From assembly GCA_964035795.1 (NCBI GenBank), contig OZ038321.1, positions 28,391,022 through 28,455,021 of the forward strand: a stretch of 64,000 bases of DNA, given 5' to 3'. The stretch's first letter is position 1. The number at the start of each line of letters is the position of its first letter. Position numbers and translations under genes: made by a program. The notes beneath the pieces are model-generated. The model made no database searches and had not been told where the DNA came from. It worked only from the letters and a program-made list of their open reading frames with translations. The stretch comes from Pterobdella sp. o SKG-2022 (taxonomy: Eukaryota > Annelida > Clitellata > Hirudinida > Piscicolidae). Positions 49,250 through 60,555 of the stretch are shown piece by piece.

Positions 49250-49431
49250 GTTTTCGACGTCAGTTTATGGAAAAAAAATTAGTACATTTATTTATTGGGC
49301 AAAAAACAGCTATAATTTTAGCCTTACCATAAAACATTAGCTAATGTTTTATGGTAAGGCTAAAATTATAGCTGTTTTTTGCCCAATAAATAAATGTACT
49401 AATTTTTTTTCCATAAACTGACGTCGAAAAC
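49250..49431. repeat. Perfect 182-bp palindrome, no spacer
   Basis: The 91 bases 49250-49340 are followed at once by their exact reverse complement (49341-49431), with the symmetry centre at CATTAG/CTAATG. I compared the arms block by block and found no mismatch. The base pair just outside breaks the symmetry. The ends carry TTTTCGACGTC. No coding capacity. Confidence 0.97.
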
Positions 49432-50888
49432 ACCTGAAGAAAACATTTTAAAAATTCAAAATTCTCCCAAATGTAACTTTATTGAGAATAGCTCTTAAGC
49501 ATATCAGATGACTCCTACCACTACCATGAAATCAACTTGGAACAAGTCGTCATTCAGATTTGAAGTAGCGATGAAGTTGAAAGTTCATCTATTGTTATTT
49601 AAATAAATCGATATTAAATTTTAATAACACATTGTGTCTGAAGTTCTTAACACAGCATATCATCCATTTTTCTCTCAAATAGTTTGTTTAAATCTTCATC
49701 ATGGGGAGGTCATACTTATTCTATAAAACTCAAATGTTTATAATGTTTGAATGGAAGCTTTGTATTAACTGATGTATCACCAGAGTTTTTTTGTGAAGCT
49801 GCACATGAACTTCATCGTAAGGTATATAAGTGGGTTCTGAGAGAGACTTTTAATGGCTTCTTAAAAATGAGGTAAGATAAAAGTTAGCAGACGTCAATCA
49901 AACTTGATATATCTGGGCTTAGCTACACGCATACTTCCATAAAAACACATTCATCGGATGAAATTTCACAAGGTAAGAAGAATGCTGAAGGTTTTCACAA
50001 AGATTCTTGAGAATTGTGCGTTCAAGACAGCTTAGTATTTCACATTTAATAGAGGTTTTTTCTAAGCTCTATCTATCCCTAAAATCAATTTCTAACAGTT
50101 TTCATCTATATTTAAACCAAGAAAACTAATTAGAAAGGCAGTCGAAGGTATATTATATAATTGAGAATTATGTTTTACGACGTGATGCATCTCAGTGCTA
50201 ACGTATGATGATATTGATATGAGAGAGGTAATAATGTTGATTCGGAGTTATGAGTTGCGTAGGAGAGGATGCAAGGTTGAGAGCAACAAGCAAAGACTCA
50301 TTCTATTTTTAACTCTCACATCCTCTAGGCTTTTGATTCCAATTTATGCTTCGCTACATTCCAATCTATTATAACACTATAAAATGTTATATGTTATATT
50401 TTATGAAATTGAATTAAATTATAAATTAAGTAAAATATTAAATTAAATTAAAATTTATAATTATTTTGAAACTTTTGCAGTAGAACGCAGAAACTACTAA
50501 AGAAACCAATCAGAATTTCCAATGTACGACTCTAACGTCAGAAACATCACTCAAATACATTTTCGAACCTCTACACACTAGTAGTTCTCCAATGTTTCTA
50601 TATCCAAACTCAAAAAGTATTGGAAAACATAGCATGAGTATGGGTGTATGAGAGATTGTATAGAAGAGGGGAAGTATTTTAAAGCTTGCAAGTAGTGTCT
50701 GTATAGTCGCTCTAACAACTTCTTCTCGTGCGTTTGTTCTAGAAGCTTCTATTAATTTTTGTTTTTTATTCAAATAGTTTTGTGTTTTGGATTAATTGAC
50801 TATTGGATTATCTTTTTAGGATTAGTGATAGGATTATTTGAGCTGATTAAAAGTCATTAACCATTAAAATAAATTTTAATTTTTGTAG
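49432..50888. other. Upstream region of troponin T
   Basis: AT-rich. The promoter and any non-coding first exon of troponin T should lie here. A less AT-rich patch at about 50500-50770 is a candidate 5' exon or promoter, but no TATA box is convincing. Confidence 0.4.
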
Positions 50889-50903
50889 CTTGTTCATCTC
50901 AAA

Positions 50904-53900
50904 ATGTCCGACGAAGTTTCTAGCAAGGTTTGCAAATTATTTTTCATTCATTAGTTGAGTTTGTTTTATAATTAAAAATGTCAAGTTTTTTTATTTAGTT
51001 GATTAATTTCTTTAATAACTCTTAATTTTTTTAATTTGATAAATTCTATATTTTATTTCTTCAGTACATTAATGAGTCAATTTTCCATGTTGTACTCATC
51101 TTATTTAATCAGACACAACTATTTGTTTCGTTTGTTCATTAAATTTATTAGTTACTACGTCAGAACTTTTCTTCTTCACAACTCTCAGAGTTCTGTTACA
51201 GTCTTTTTAAGAAGATATATTTTTACTTCAGGAATGAAACATTCAAAATACTTTGTTTTTTTTATAGACCAAATTCAGCTAGCGACCTCAAGATGATGCT
51301 TTTAAGTGTGCAAAAAACTTAATGTTTTCACTTTTAGTGCTCCAAGGCCATGATATTTTCAGAACTTTAGTTTCAAAGTTTCGTCTCCAGATACAAATAA
51401 AACAGCCGTTTCTCAGCTCAAAACTTCAATACAATAGTGGATTGCTGATGAGATCTTTGGTGACTTTAGCAAGTTTTGTTACAATGACTGTTAGTTGTTC
51501 TTATTCAAGATGAAGTAATATTATTGGCATAGATTAAGAACTATTTTAAAACTTGACTATGTGAAAAAATGATAATTTTTTAGATATTGTCTAAAAATTC
51601 TTGTTGCCAATTCTGCTTGGAAGAAGCTTATTGCAAAAAAAACAAAAAGAATTTTTAAGCTAAAATTTTGCATCGGCCGGTAATCGAACCCGAGGCGCCC
51701 GCGTGGCAGGCGAGCATTCAACCACTAAACCACCAATGCTATCTTAGTTTAAATTATGAGTAAAGACTGATCATTTAGTAAATAGTTGTAAATTAATACA
51801 CTTTGTTAATTTTGATAAGGAAGTCCAAAAAGAATATTCCCATTATTTTAACCATTATTTATTCAAAAAGAATATTCCCATTAGTTCAACAAAAAAATAT
51901 CAAATAAGAAGAATTTTTAATACATTTAATGAGAATCAAAAGCCATCATTTTCATTCAATTAAGCCTTATCAAAAATTCCTTTTATCTGATTTTTTTTAG
52001 TGGAAAAGATTATAAAAAAACTGCATTCGATGACTGAAAAATTGATATAAATTATATTTTTAGAAATATGTATGGTTAACAGAGATTATTGGTTAAATTT
52101 TGCATTTATAATACCGAGTGAAATCTTGGGAGTATGTTGTGCATTTTGTAAATTTCACCGTTTAGACTCTTAACCTTTCCAAACAAAACAAAAACAAGAA
52201 AAAACAGAAACTAACATAAACAAAAACAAACATGGATAATATCGATCAGAAACCAAAAACACGGAATTAAAAATAGAAAAAAAAATAAAAAAAAATTTTA
52301 AACTGTGAAAGTTTCTAATTCGTAACATTTGCAATTTATAAATACCAACTCTAGCGAATGAAATATAACCTCATTTTCAAAGTATCTTGCCTAAACAAGC
52401 TTTCAGGTCTCATGTTGTCAACATGGAGTAGCTTCCACAATGAGTAGCGCTTTGTGAAACCAATCAATTGAGCAACCGAAACCCCAGATAGGGGCGCTCA
52501 AATGTTAGACTTTTTTACCCATCTTTCAATATATGGTGTTTTCACAAGGTAGTTGAATTTTTATAGCATATGAACCAAAGGTTTGCGACGAATATCAGAC
52601 TATCATGCTATTATTACTTTTCAATGAAGAAACATTTTTCGTAAGTTGAAGTCCTTAGGACAGGTTCTGTTTTTTTATTCAAACGAGGTGGTACCATTTT
52701 TCGACTCTCATCCCCATTAGCATCGAACCATCTCTCAATTTAAAAAACCTTTCGAATATAAAATATTCATACCATATTCCAAAGCCCTTTCGTTGACACT
52801 CAATCTAGTTACCCACAACAGTATGAAACTAGAATGTTATCTCTCCATAGGGAAAGAAATTAAATGTAGAAATGCACTTGCAACAATTGCCACGAACAAA
52901 CTATGAAAAAGGAATGAAATAAGCGCCAACAAAAAACATAGAACTTTCAATACTTTTATAATGCAAATATTATTATTTTATTGTGGTACATGCACCACTA
53001 ACCATGACTAACGGAGAACAACTCGTTCCACCGTGGTTTTCTACAAAAAGTTTTTGGAATTTTTTGGTCAAAAACGGTAAGAAATGAAGCACTATACAAA
53101 ACGACTGGTTAAGAAGAGCTGAGTTTTACCATAAAACATCTAAGACTCACACTGCTAGATCACAGCTTGAGGCTTAACCAACTAGCACGAGCACAAATAG
53201 CAATGGTCAGATACCATTACTAGGTATGCCAAAAATGAGTATTTTATCTTAAAAAAAAATCTCGAAAAGGCTAACATCAAGTTTCGCAACTTAGATGATC
53301 TCGACGAGTCAAGAAACATGGCCACTGGCAAAGATGGATGGAGAACTGTTTCTAATAATTGTTTTTAACTATAGTTATTTGTATGGTAGATGGAAGTTTT
53401 CTAATAATAAATAACACCATATTACAAAATGTTCTGTGTCACTGACGTGAATTTATTTGCAGCTTTTAATCAAAAACCATTTGCTTCATTTAATTTTTTT
53501 TAATATTTAATTAAGTAGAAATTTTTTCATTACTTTCATATAAATCCACACTATTTCATTACACAAAATTATCATATTAAATTATACTACAGCAAAAAAC
53601 CACCACCAACCTCACTCCACCATGTCACAACAAACACCTTACCACATCATACCAGTTGAGGGAGGAGCTGGAAAAGCTGGCTGAAGGAGGTTTGGATGAG
53701 AGTGACATGGAACTCTTAGACCAGAACAAACAAGAAAGAGACCACATTTTGTCAGAAATACAAGAGCTCAGAGAGAGGAATGTTAGTGGTGTGGTGGTAT
53801 TTGAAGTGGTGTGAGGGTTTGAGATGGTGAGGTAGTAGTGAGTGCATTGGTTGTGTTGGAACTGTGGTGTTAGGGTGTTCAAGGGATTGTTTAATGGTTT

Positions 53901-55941
53901 TATTTTCGAAAATTAATATTTATTTTGACTGGTGTCTGTATAGGTTTCGATAAAAATATTTTAACTCGTTTTAGGCTTTTTAGTCATTTTAGTTCGTATT
54001 GCTGTATTTCATTGTTACTTTCAGCAGTTTGAACCAAATACAATAAATTAAATTGAATGAATGATGCTTCAAAAATTTTAACCAATCAACAATATTCATT
54101 TCAAGGAGCGTAGAAAACAAGAAAGAGCTGAAGAAGAACAACGTTTGGCATCTGAGAGGGCTGCTGAAGAAGCTAGAAGAAAAGCTGAAGAGGTGAGTGG
54201 TGTGGAAGGGTGAGATATGGTGTGGTTTTGTGTTGTGGATTGAAGTATGGTGTAGTTTGGTGGGATGTGGTATGGTAGGGTGTGGTGTGGTGGGGTGAGG
54301 TGTTGTGGTGTGAGAAGAATGTAGTGTGGTGGGTGGTTGTTGGTATGCTGGGCTCAACATCAAATGTTTGGCAACTTCAAAACACATAAAAGTTGTTTGA
54401 TAAACAATTTCATCTTTTGAAACAGGAAGAAAGAAGAAGAAAGAAGGAGGAAGATGAATTGAAGAGGAAGGAAGAGAGAGCGTTGAAGAGAGCTGAGTAT
54501 GAAAAGTTGAGAAACCCTCAAAAAGCAAACTTCGTCATCAACAAGAAAGACAGTTCCAACGTTGAAGCTGTAAGTTGGAGGGGTTGTGTTGTTGGGTTGG
54601 AAGCTGGTGATGAAGTTGGTTTTTGTTTGTGCAAAAAATCGTAAGTTTAAGTTCATGTATATTTCAGCAATATAAATTTGATCAAATTATGAAATCAACA
54701 TTTTAGGCCGAAGGAGACCAAGTGAGATTTTAACTTCTTGCCATCTTTTCCACACTAAGTTTTTTACAATTAGATTTTAACCTAAAAAATAACTTTTTTA
54801 ACAAGAAAACATAAAATGGAAGGATGAAGGTAAAAACAAGAAGTCAAAGGAGCAGTTGGAGTCAGAAAAGAGGGCCATTTTGGCTCAAAGAGTCCGTCCG
54901 TTGGGTATTGACGGCTTCGACCATGGGAAACTCTCGGAAAAAGCCAAGGAATTGCACAGTTTAATTGCCCGTCTGGAAAGTGAGAAGTACGACCTGGAAA
55001 AGAGGTTCAAAACCATGCAAGTTCAAGTGGGTGCTCTACTGAGTGTTCTGATATGTATTTCATAATGTAACATTTATTTAAAACAAATGCTTGAATATTT
55101 ACAAATGAATTGACAGCTGATGGAGTTGGCAGACAGAGCCAGACAACAGAACCAAGTGGGGTTAGGGGTGTATTAGATTGCATTGGTGTAAGATAGGCTG
55201 AATTTGAAAAAAATTTATATGGTTAAAAATATATGTAACAAATGAAAATAATTTGCAGTAAGGAAGGTGGTCTGAAAAGGATACATGGAACAGAAGAGTA
55301 AGTAGATTTGTAGATTTCAAAACTTTGAAATAATTTTGAACAAACCTTTCACATTTTATGATTCAACCTCTAATTTTTTTAACAGCACTGTTGATCACAT
55401 CCAAACCAAATTTGCTGGAGCTCCTGTTAGTCTTTTCGAGAAGATTTTCCATTTTTAATAATCTGTCTCAGTTTTAACAGTTTATATCCGACTACCTTTT
55501 ACGACATCCATCTCTTCTACCAACAATTATCGAAACAGATCACATACTCTGTCCCACCTCACCCTCCACTCCACCACACCACACCACTTAACCACATCAC
55601 ACCATCCAACCACACCACTTCCAGGCTAAAGTAGAAATGTACAGCAAGTACGAGAGGCAAAAGGACAAGAGGTCATATGTAGACCGCAAAGGAATCTACA
55701 CAGGTTTGGGATTATTTTTAATTCATATTCTTCTATTGTATAAATCTACATCAAACCACATGGCAACACCACACTGCATCACACTTCTCTCCAACATCAT
55801 ATAACCCCAACACCACCCTATAACACACCACCACAACTCTCCCCCAACTTTACAGGACCTCAGTATGGCTCACATCCTGAGCGCATCCAGCCCAGCAAGA
55901 CCATCCAATGGGACGAAGATGGAGTGCCCATCTACAAATGA
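50904..55941 (+). CDS. TNNT: Troponin T, 11 coding exons
   Basis: Thin-filament protein that anchors the troponin complex to tropomyosin in striated muscle. Exons: 50904-50927, 53656-53781, 54106-54192, 54426-54569, 54707-54721, 54823-55026, 55117-55160, 55259-55297, 55386-55425, 55625-55703 and 55856-55941 (888 nt, 295 residues, all phases agree). The ATG exon (MSDEVSSK) follows an acceptor at 50888, so part of the 5' UTR is spliced. The middle is a Glu/Lys/Arg-rich helix. KKSKEQLESEKR, then the RPLGIDGF block and LESEKYDLEKR, is the tropomyosin/troponin-I-binding core; SKYERQKDKRSYVDRKG is the family C-terminal signature. A 28-residue tail follows it (ends DEDGVPIYK). Exon 5 is a 15-nt microexon (AEGDQ). 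Least sure are the link to the first exon, the acceptor of exon 6 and the exon 7 donor (GTTAGG). Confidence 0.9.
51670..51739 (-). tRNA. tRNA-Gly(GCC)
   Basis: The 70-nt minus-strand sequence folds as a tRNA: acceptor GCATTGG/CCGATGC (one T-G pair), D-arm GTTTAGTGGTTGAAT, anticodon arm CTCGC-CTGCCAC-GCGGG with anticodon GCC, and T-loop TTCGATT. It closely resembles eukaryotic tRNA-Gly(GCC). A TTTT terminator follows within 5 nt. One T-stem pair (G53-A61) is lost, so mild decay is possible. It is nested antisense in troponin T intron 1. Confidence 0.88.
52440..52511 (+). mobile_element. SINE body fragment (same family as 17.3 kb)
   Basis: GAGTAGCGCTTTGTGAAACC then TTGAGCAACCGAAACCCC aligns with the body of the 17251-17418 SINE. 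The tRNA head is missing, and the fragment lies in troponin T intron 1. Confidence 0.7.
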
Positions 55942-57741
55942 GGAACTGCAGTGGTTGGTATTTCTTGTTTGGTATCATTATCATAATTTCATAACCAGAA
56001 TACTTTCATCGCTGGTCTTCTAGGAGTTTGTGACGTCAGTTTTTATGATGAAGTTCAACTTTTCATCAAGAAATATTAAGAAATTATTGTTTGTGTGAAT
56101 CTGAGTTATTTATTGGTCAGAATAATTGTTGGTTGGCCATTCTTTGCTAAGGATTTTTAAAAAAGGGTACATAAGAAGTTGTTCCGGTCCACCTTTTTTT
56201 AATTTTTTTCATAGATTTTCTAATTCTGTATAAATCAAGCCGCAATGATGGATGTTTGGATGATAGAGGGATATAAGCGCTAATATCCTTGCCGCTTCCT
56301 TAATTAACCATGGCTCGTTCATGTGCCACACTGCATTAATTGGGCTTAGAAGGGCAATTCTGTATGAGTGAATCGAAAATATAAAAATTTAAATAAATAA
56401 AATATTATAGTATCAAAGATTGTGCGTAAAAGATTGGACGCTTATGAAATTCTGGCTTGAGACACGGGGTTCAAACTCCGAAAAAACCCTTTCTAGTTGA
56501 TATATGCTATGAGAATGGAAACTTGAAATAATATGATAAATTCATAATAACTTCTACAATAATTCTCATGCAGGATCTTTTGGCGGCTTGAAGCGTATAT
56601 TTTTCGAAAAATTTATTTTTTGGACTTGTTTAAAAATAAATTTAAATTTAAACAACAAATGTTGAATTCATTTATTGAGGACAATGCTTTAAATTTTCTG
56701 GAGTTTGTTCGATAATAAAAACATAACAGATTTTCATCTAAAACATATCAAAATATCTTCATTAAAAGCTATGTATAGCTCCCAATAATATAAAAATACC
56801 CAGCTTGTGTGCCAACATGGTCAAAGTTTGTTTTGAAAATATGTATTCACCAATGCAGCTTGGGAGCTGAGCGAGTAAAAATGAAACATTCAAGATAGTT
56901 TTTGGTTCATGATAAGTAAAAGGTTGCATGATAAGGCTGCACTTATCAAAATTATGTTTGCCAGTATAAAAACAATATTTGGTTTGAAGTCTTTTTAGAA
57001 ACTTATAAATTAAGCTTTTGAAAATAATTCAATAAGCATGCAAAATAGAGTAAGCATGAGAGATATTCTTTTTGTGAAATATACAATAAATATTATATTT
57101 TAAATTCAAAACAGAATAAATTGCATAAACAAAGGCAATGAGAATATATTATGAAAAGCATTCAACATCGGTCCTTAAATATATCTTCAATTATTTCAAA
57201 GCCAGATTTTTGAAGAATTTTATAAATTTATTTATATATATTAAATAATATTTATTTTAAAAATATTTTTGTAAATCTTCTTCATGAACTCATTGAAATA
57301 TCTCTATTTTTGCACTTTTGTTTCTAATTTCACTTTAACTTTTTCCTCAACATTTATTTATACTACTCAAATCTTTTCATCGTTTTATTTTTATATTTAT
57401 CATTCTTTATTTACTTTTAAAATTCTATAAATAGAACACTCCCCTCATTTATCGCTTCAAGTTCTCCACTCACTCTCGCTTCATGACCCCTTCATACACC
57501 AGAAAGGGATGTCAGCTGAGTGAGGGCAGCAAACATTGAATAATACCTTTCAAAATACAAAAAAAAAATTTTTCGCCGCTGACTTTGACAGAATGACCGT
57601 GACGTCATTTAGTTTTTTGTAAAATATTCCGCTATATAAATTGGCATCTATAATCATTGCAGAACAGAAAAGTGAAAACGATTAAAGTAAAAAGAAAATA
57701 AATGAAATAAAAAAAAATGAAGATAGAATAAGTCTCAGCAC
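55942..57741. other. Troponin T 3' flank and spacer
   Basis: Possible AATAAA signals are near 56392-56400. At about 56420-56475 a tRNA-like patch has a D-arm (GCGT...ACGC) and CGGGGTTCAAACTCCG with the same 6-nt T-loop as the SINE heads, but no good anticodon stem. The rest is AT-rich. Confidence 0.4.
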
Positions 57742-57949
57742 TCAAAATATGGTGTTGTTATGAGCGCCAAAGTGGTTAAGATGACTTCCCAGGAAAGTGT
57801 TGTTAGCGGTTGTGTAGTTGGGGTGGGGGTAGTTGGGGTTGTGGTAGTGGAAGCAGGCATGCAAGGACCTGGCTAACATGGAGAGATGAGAGGGAAGAAA
57901 GATGTATGTGGTGTATGAGGCACAAGACAACAACAGCAACAAGAGACCG
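57742..57949 (-). CDS. Candidate terminal exon with one hydrophobic segment, unknown
   Basis: After an acceptor-like CTTCTCCCAACAG the minus strand stays open for about 68 codons: a hydrophobic start (GLLLLLLSCASYTTYIFL) followed by a His/Asn/Pro-rich tail with N-x-T sites. It is GC-richer than its surroundings, which suggests coding, but a second frame is also open for 48 codons and I recognise no family. Confidence 0.25.
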
Positions 57950-59163
57950 TCTGTTGGGAGAAGGTGGTTGAGTCGGGGAGGGTTGAAGACGAATGGTGAT
58001 GGGTGATTACGGGGGCAGTGGTTAAAAATGAATGGTGGTGGTTGATCAAGTTGGAGGCATTTTATTGGCTGAACAGGGGTGAGTGGGTGGTGTGGTTAAA
58101 CTTTATTTAAACGAAGTTTTATTTCTGGGGCAAAAACTTCAAACGTATTTGGAGTTTTTTGAATGCAAAAGTTAATTCAAACAATTGAGCTAAAATTTCC
58201 AAAAAGTTTAGCCCTCTCATAAAAGGTCAAAAAAAATAGGTATTTATGCTTATAAATAGTAACCGTGGTTATACAGCAGCCTACCAAAGATTACAACAAT
58301 GAATTGTGAATCGCTGTGACCACCATTAATCAAATTGATTTTAATTTCCAAACTTTTTTTACTAAAAAATTTTCTAAATCATTATCGTTCTAGCAGTATT
58401 TTTATGATATCTTTTGTACCTTAGGTTTTTCCTCTTGACTACATTGGCGGGCATGTTCTAGGATTCCTAAGATCATATGTTTTGTGTGGTTTTTTAATAT
58501 GTCTGCTTCATGCTGCTAGATTTGTTTCTATGTTGTTGATAAATAGTAGGAGGTTCGGTAATTAATATGTGGTAGGGGGCTGATTGGGTGAGGAATTGGT
58601 GGCTGGTTGGGTGAGGAGTTGGCGGTTGGTTAGATAAGAGGTTGGTGGTTAGTGAGGTGAAGGTTTGGCGGTAGTTTGACATGTGAGGTGCTTGATGTTT
58701 ATACGTTGTGTTGCTTGAAGATTGATAACCATGAAGTCATATTGAGGTTAGCGGTATAGCATGAAGATAAGTTCAAAAAGTTTCAAAATATTTCAGCTCA
58801 AATGTTAGTTATAGTTTTTAAACTTTAAAATATTTGAATAAAAAAACTGTTTCAAGAATGAAAATTTTTATGGGAAGCAAACAAGACTCAAATCGATGAG
58901 ACCGCCATAAAAGAAAGTATAGCGGAAATCTATGCAACTCTTTATTCGAAATATTTACTCAGAATTAAAATATTTTAACCCCTTAATTTTCAGCTATATT
59001 TCAAATCAACAAAAATTAAGTTTCAAAATAAAAAATTCGAAACTAAAATCTGCAAAAACATGAGACCTTTTAAGAAATGTATATACTCGTTTTTAAAACA
59101 GAATAACTCTTGAAACACAACTCCAACCACTACCACCCCCGCAAACTATACTACTTTTCCCAG
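57950..59163. other. Spacer with GT-rich imperfect repeats
   Basis: G/T-rich imperfect repeats (GGTTGGGTGAGGAATTGGTGG type) at about 58560-58680; the rest is AT-rich with no supported exon. Confidence 0.45.
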
Positions 59164-59266
59164 CCTAGACCAACCTCCAACCCTACTTACGGAAAAGGTT
59201 TTTTTCCCACGGGTCGAGGACTGCGATGCCAAGACTTATGGAGTACACCAGGTATGCTCTGGCAAG
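59164..59266 (+). CDS. Candidate internal exon, unknown Cys-containing protein
   Basis: Bounded by a pyrimidine-rich acceptor (TATACTACTTTTCCCAG) and a consensus donor (GGCAAG-GTGAGT). The frame without a stop reads LDQPPTLLTEKVFFPRVEDC then DAKTYGVHQVCSGK. Composition and splice sites look real, but neither family nor partner exons are known. Other frames across it are also open, so the frame is uncertain. Confidence 0.4.
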
Positions 59267-59613
59267 GTGAGTCCGTATGCCTCTCAGTGTTTTGTCCATC
59301 TTCTTCGCGGCTGGTGGCGCCTAATGTTTCTGTGGGATAGTTGTGTGTAAGATTGAAGGTTGATTTGAAATAAGAACTGTAATAAGAATTAGGTCAAATT
59401 TCAATTAAACGTAAAGACGTAGATGTATTTTCAAAGTGTAACATGAAATATTTGAGAAGTCCGCAAATATAGAGGGGTAAACAAAAGAACTCCGCATGTG
59501 TAATGCGCTATTAAATCTTTATCCTAACATTCCTTCCGAACCTCGCTCATGAAGGCAAAATGTAGAAAAATAACAATAGGTGTTTAATAAAGGAAATCAA
59601 CAAAAAGGAGAGT
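59267..59613. other. Spacer, nothing recognised
   Basis: AT-rich, no supported feature; it could be the intron after the candidate exon. Confidence 0.4.
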
Positions 59614-59765
59614 CATTTATAAACAACAACAATTAGAAGCATTTATAAGCATCAACAATTAGAAGCATTTATAAGCATCAACAATTAGAAGCATTTATAA
59701 GCATCAACAATTAGAAGCATTTATAAGCATCAACAATCAGAAGCATTTATAAGCATCAACAACAA
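59614..59765. repeat. 26-bp tandem repeat, nearly 6 copies
   Basis: The unit is CATTTATAAGCATCAACAAT plus TAGAAG. The first unit differs (AAACAACA) and one later unit carries a T to C change. Confidence 0.95.
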
Positions 59766-59984
59766 CTCTAAAATTTACCAATTAAATGTTCCTTGTAAAA
59801 ACAATAAACAATAAAAAATTTATGAAACTTATCAAAAAAGCTACCAAAAGCCTCCAATGCGATCGGCTTAAAATAATATTACTTCAACCAATCAATGAAT
59901 TGAATTATATCAAAATAGTTACAATAATAATATAGTAGCCATAGATCATTTTTCTAGCACCTATTACGCACCGTTCAGAGGAAC

Positions 59985-60555
59985 TCTGGCACAAACTCTT
60001 AAAGAAGAAGGTAGTAGAGGATTGAAGTGGAGGAGATAGAGGGTTCTAAGGAAAGGCCACAGAAAGAAAAGGCAGATTTAGTATAAAGATGGAAAAAGGA
60101 GAAATAAAAAGGGGTTTGAATGTCTTTCCAGAGGCGTCGTTTGTATTTTTCTTCAATATTTTATAACAAAAAACATCATTCAAAAGGAATTTTTAATACA
60201 TTAATTGATTAGAAGATCGTAGGCCTTGGTGCTTAGAAGGTAATTCAATATTAAAAAAAGAATTAGAAAAGGGAATCTCAAACTTTAAAAGTAGCAGAGG
60301 GATAGTGAAGAAGTAGCCAGTGGAGATCAATAAGAGAGGGAAAGATAGGGGAAATTTAAGAGTATGAAAGACCAGGCGTCCAGCAGAGATGAAAGTTTTA
60401 GTAAGAGGGTAGAGGATTGATTCAAAAAGATTATAATTTAGAGAATTGCAGTAGTTGAGGCCAGGAGAAGAAGAGAGCAGACGATGGTTTTGAGAGGAGC
60501 ATCATCAAGATGAGATTATACAGGATGAGGTAATAAGGATGAGTACTAAGTCAAT
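59985..60555 (-). mobile_element. Decayed CR1/L2-type LINE, reverse-transcriptase C-terminal part
   Basis: Minus-strand frames give, in the order expected for CR1/L2 elements, DDAPLKTIVCSLLLPGLNYC then NSL (family SRLDYCNSLL), IDLHWLLLHYPSATFKV (family LHWLPVxxRIxFK) and YTKSAFSFCGLSLEPSISS (family RAFSVAAPxLWNSLP). Several stops and frame changes separate the blocks, so this is an old dead copy. Confidence 0.6.
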
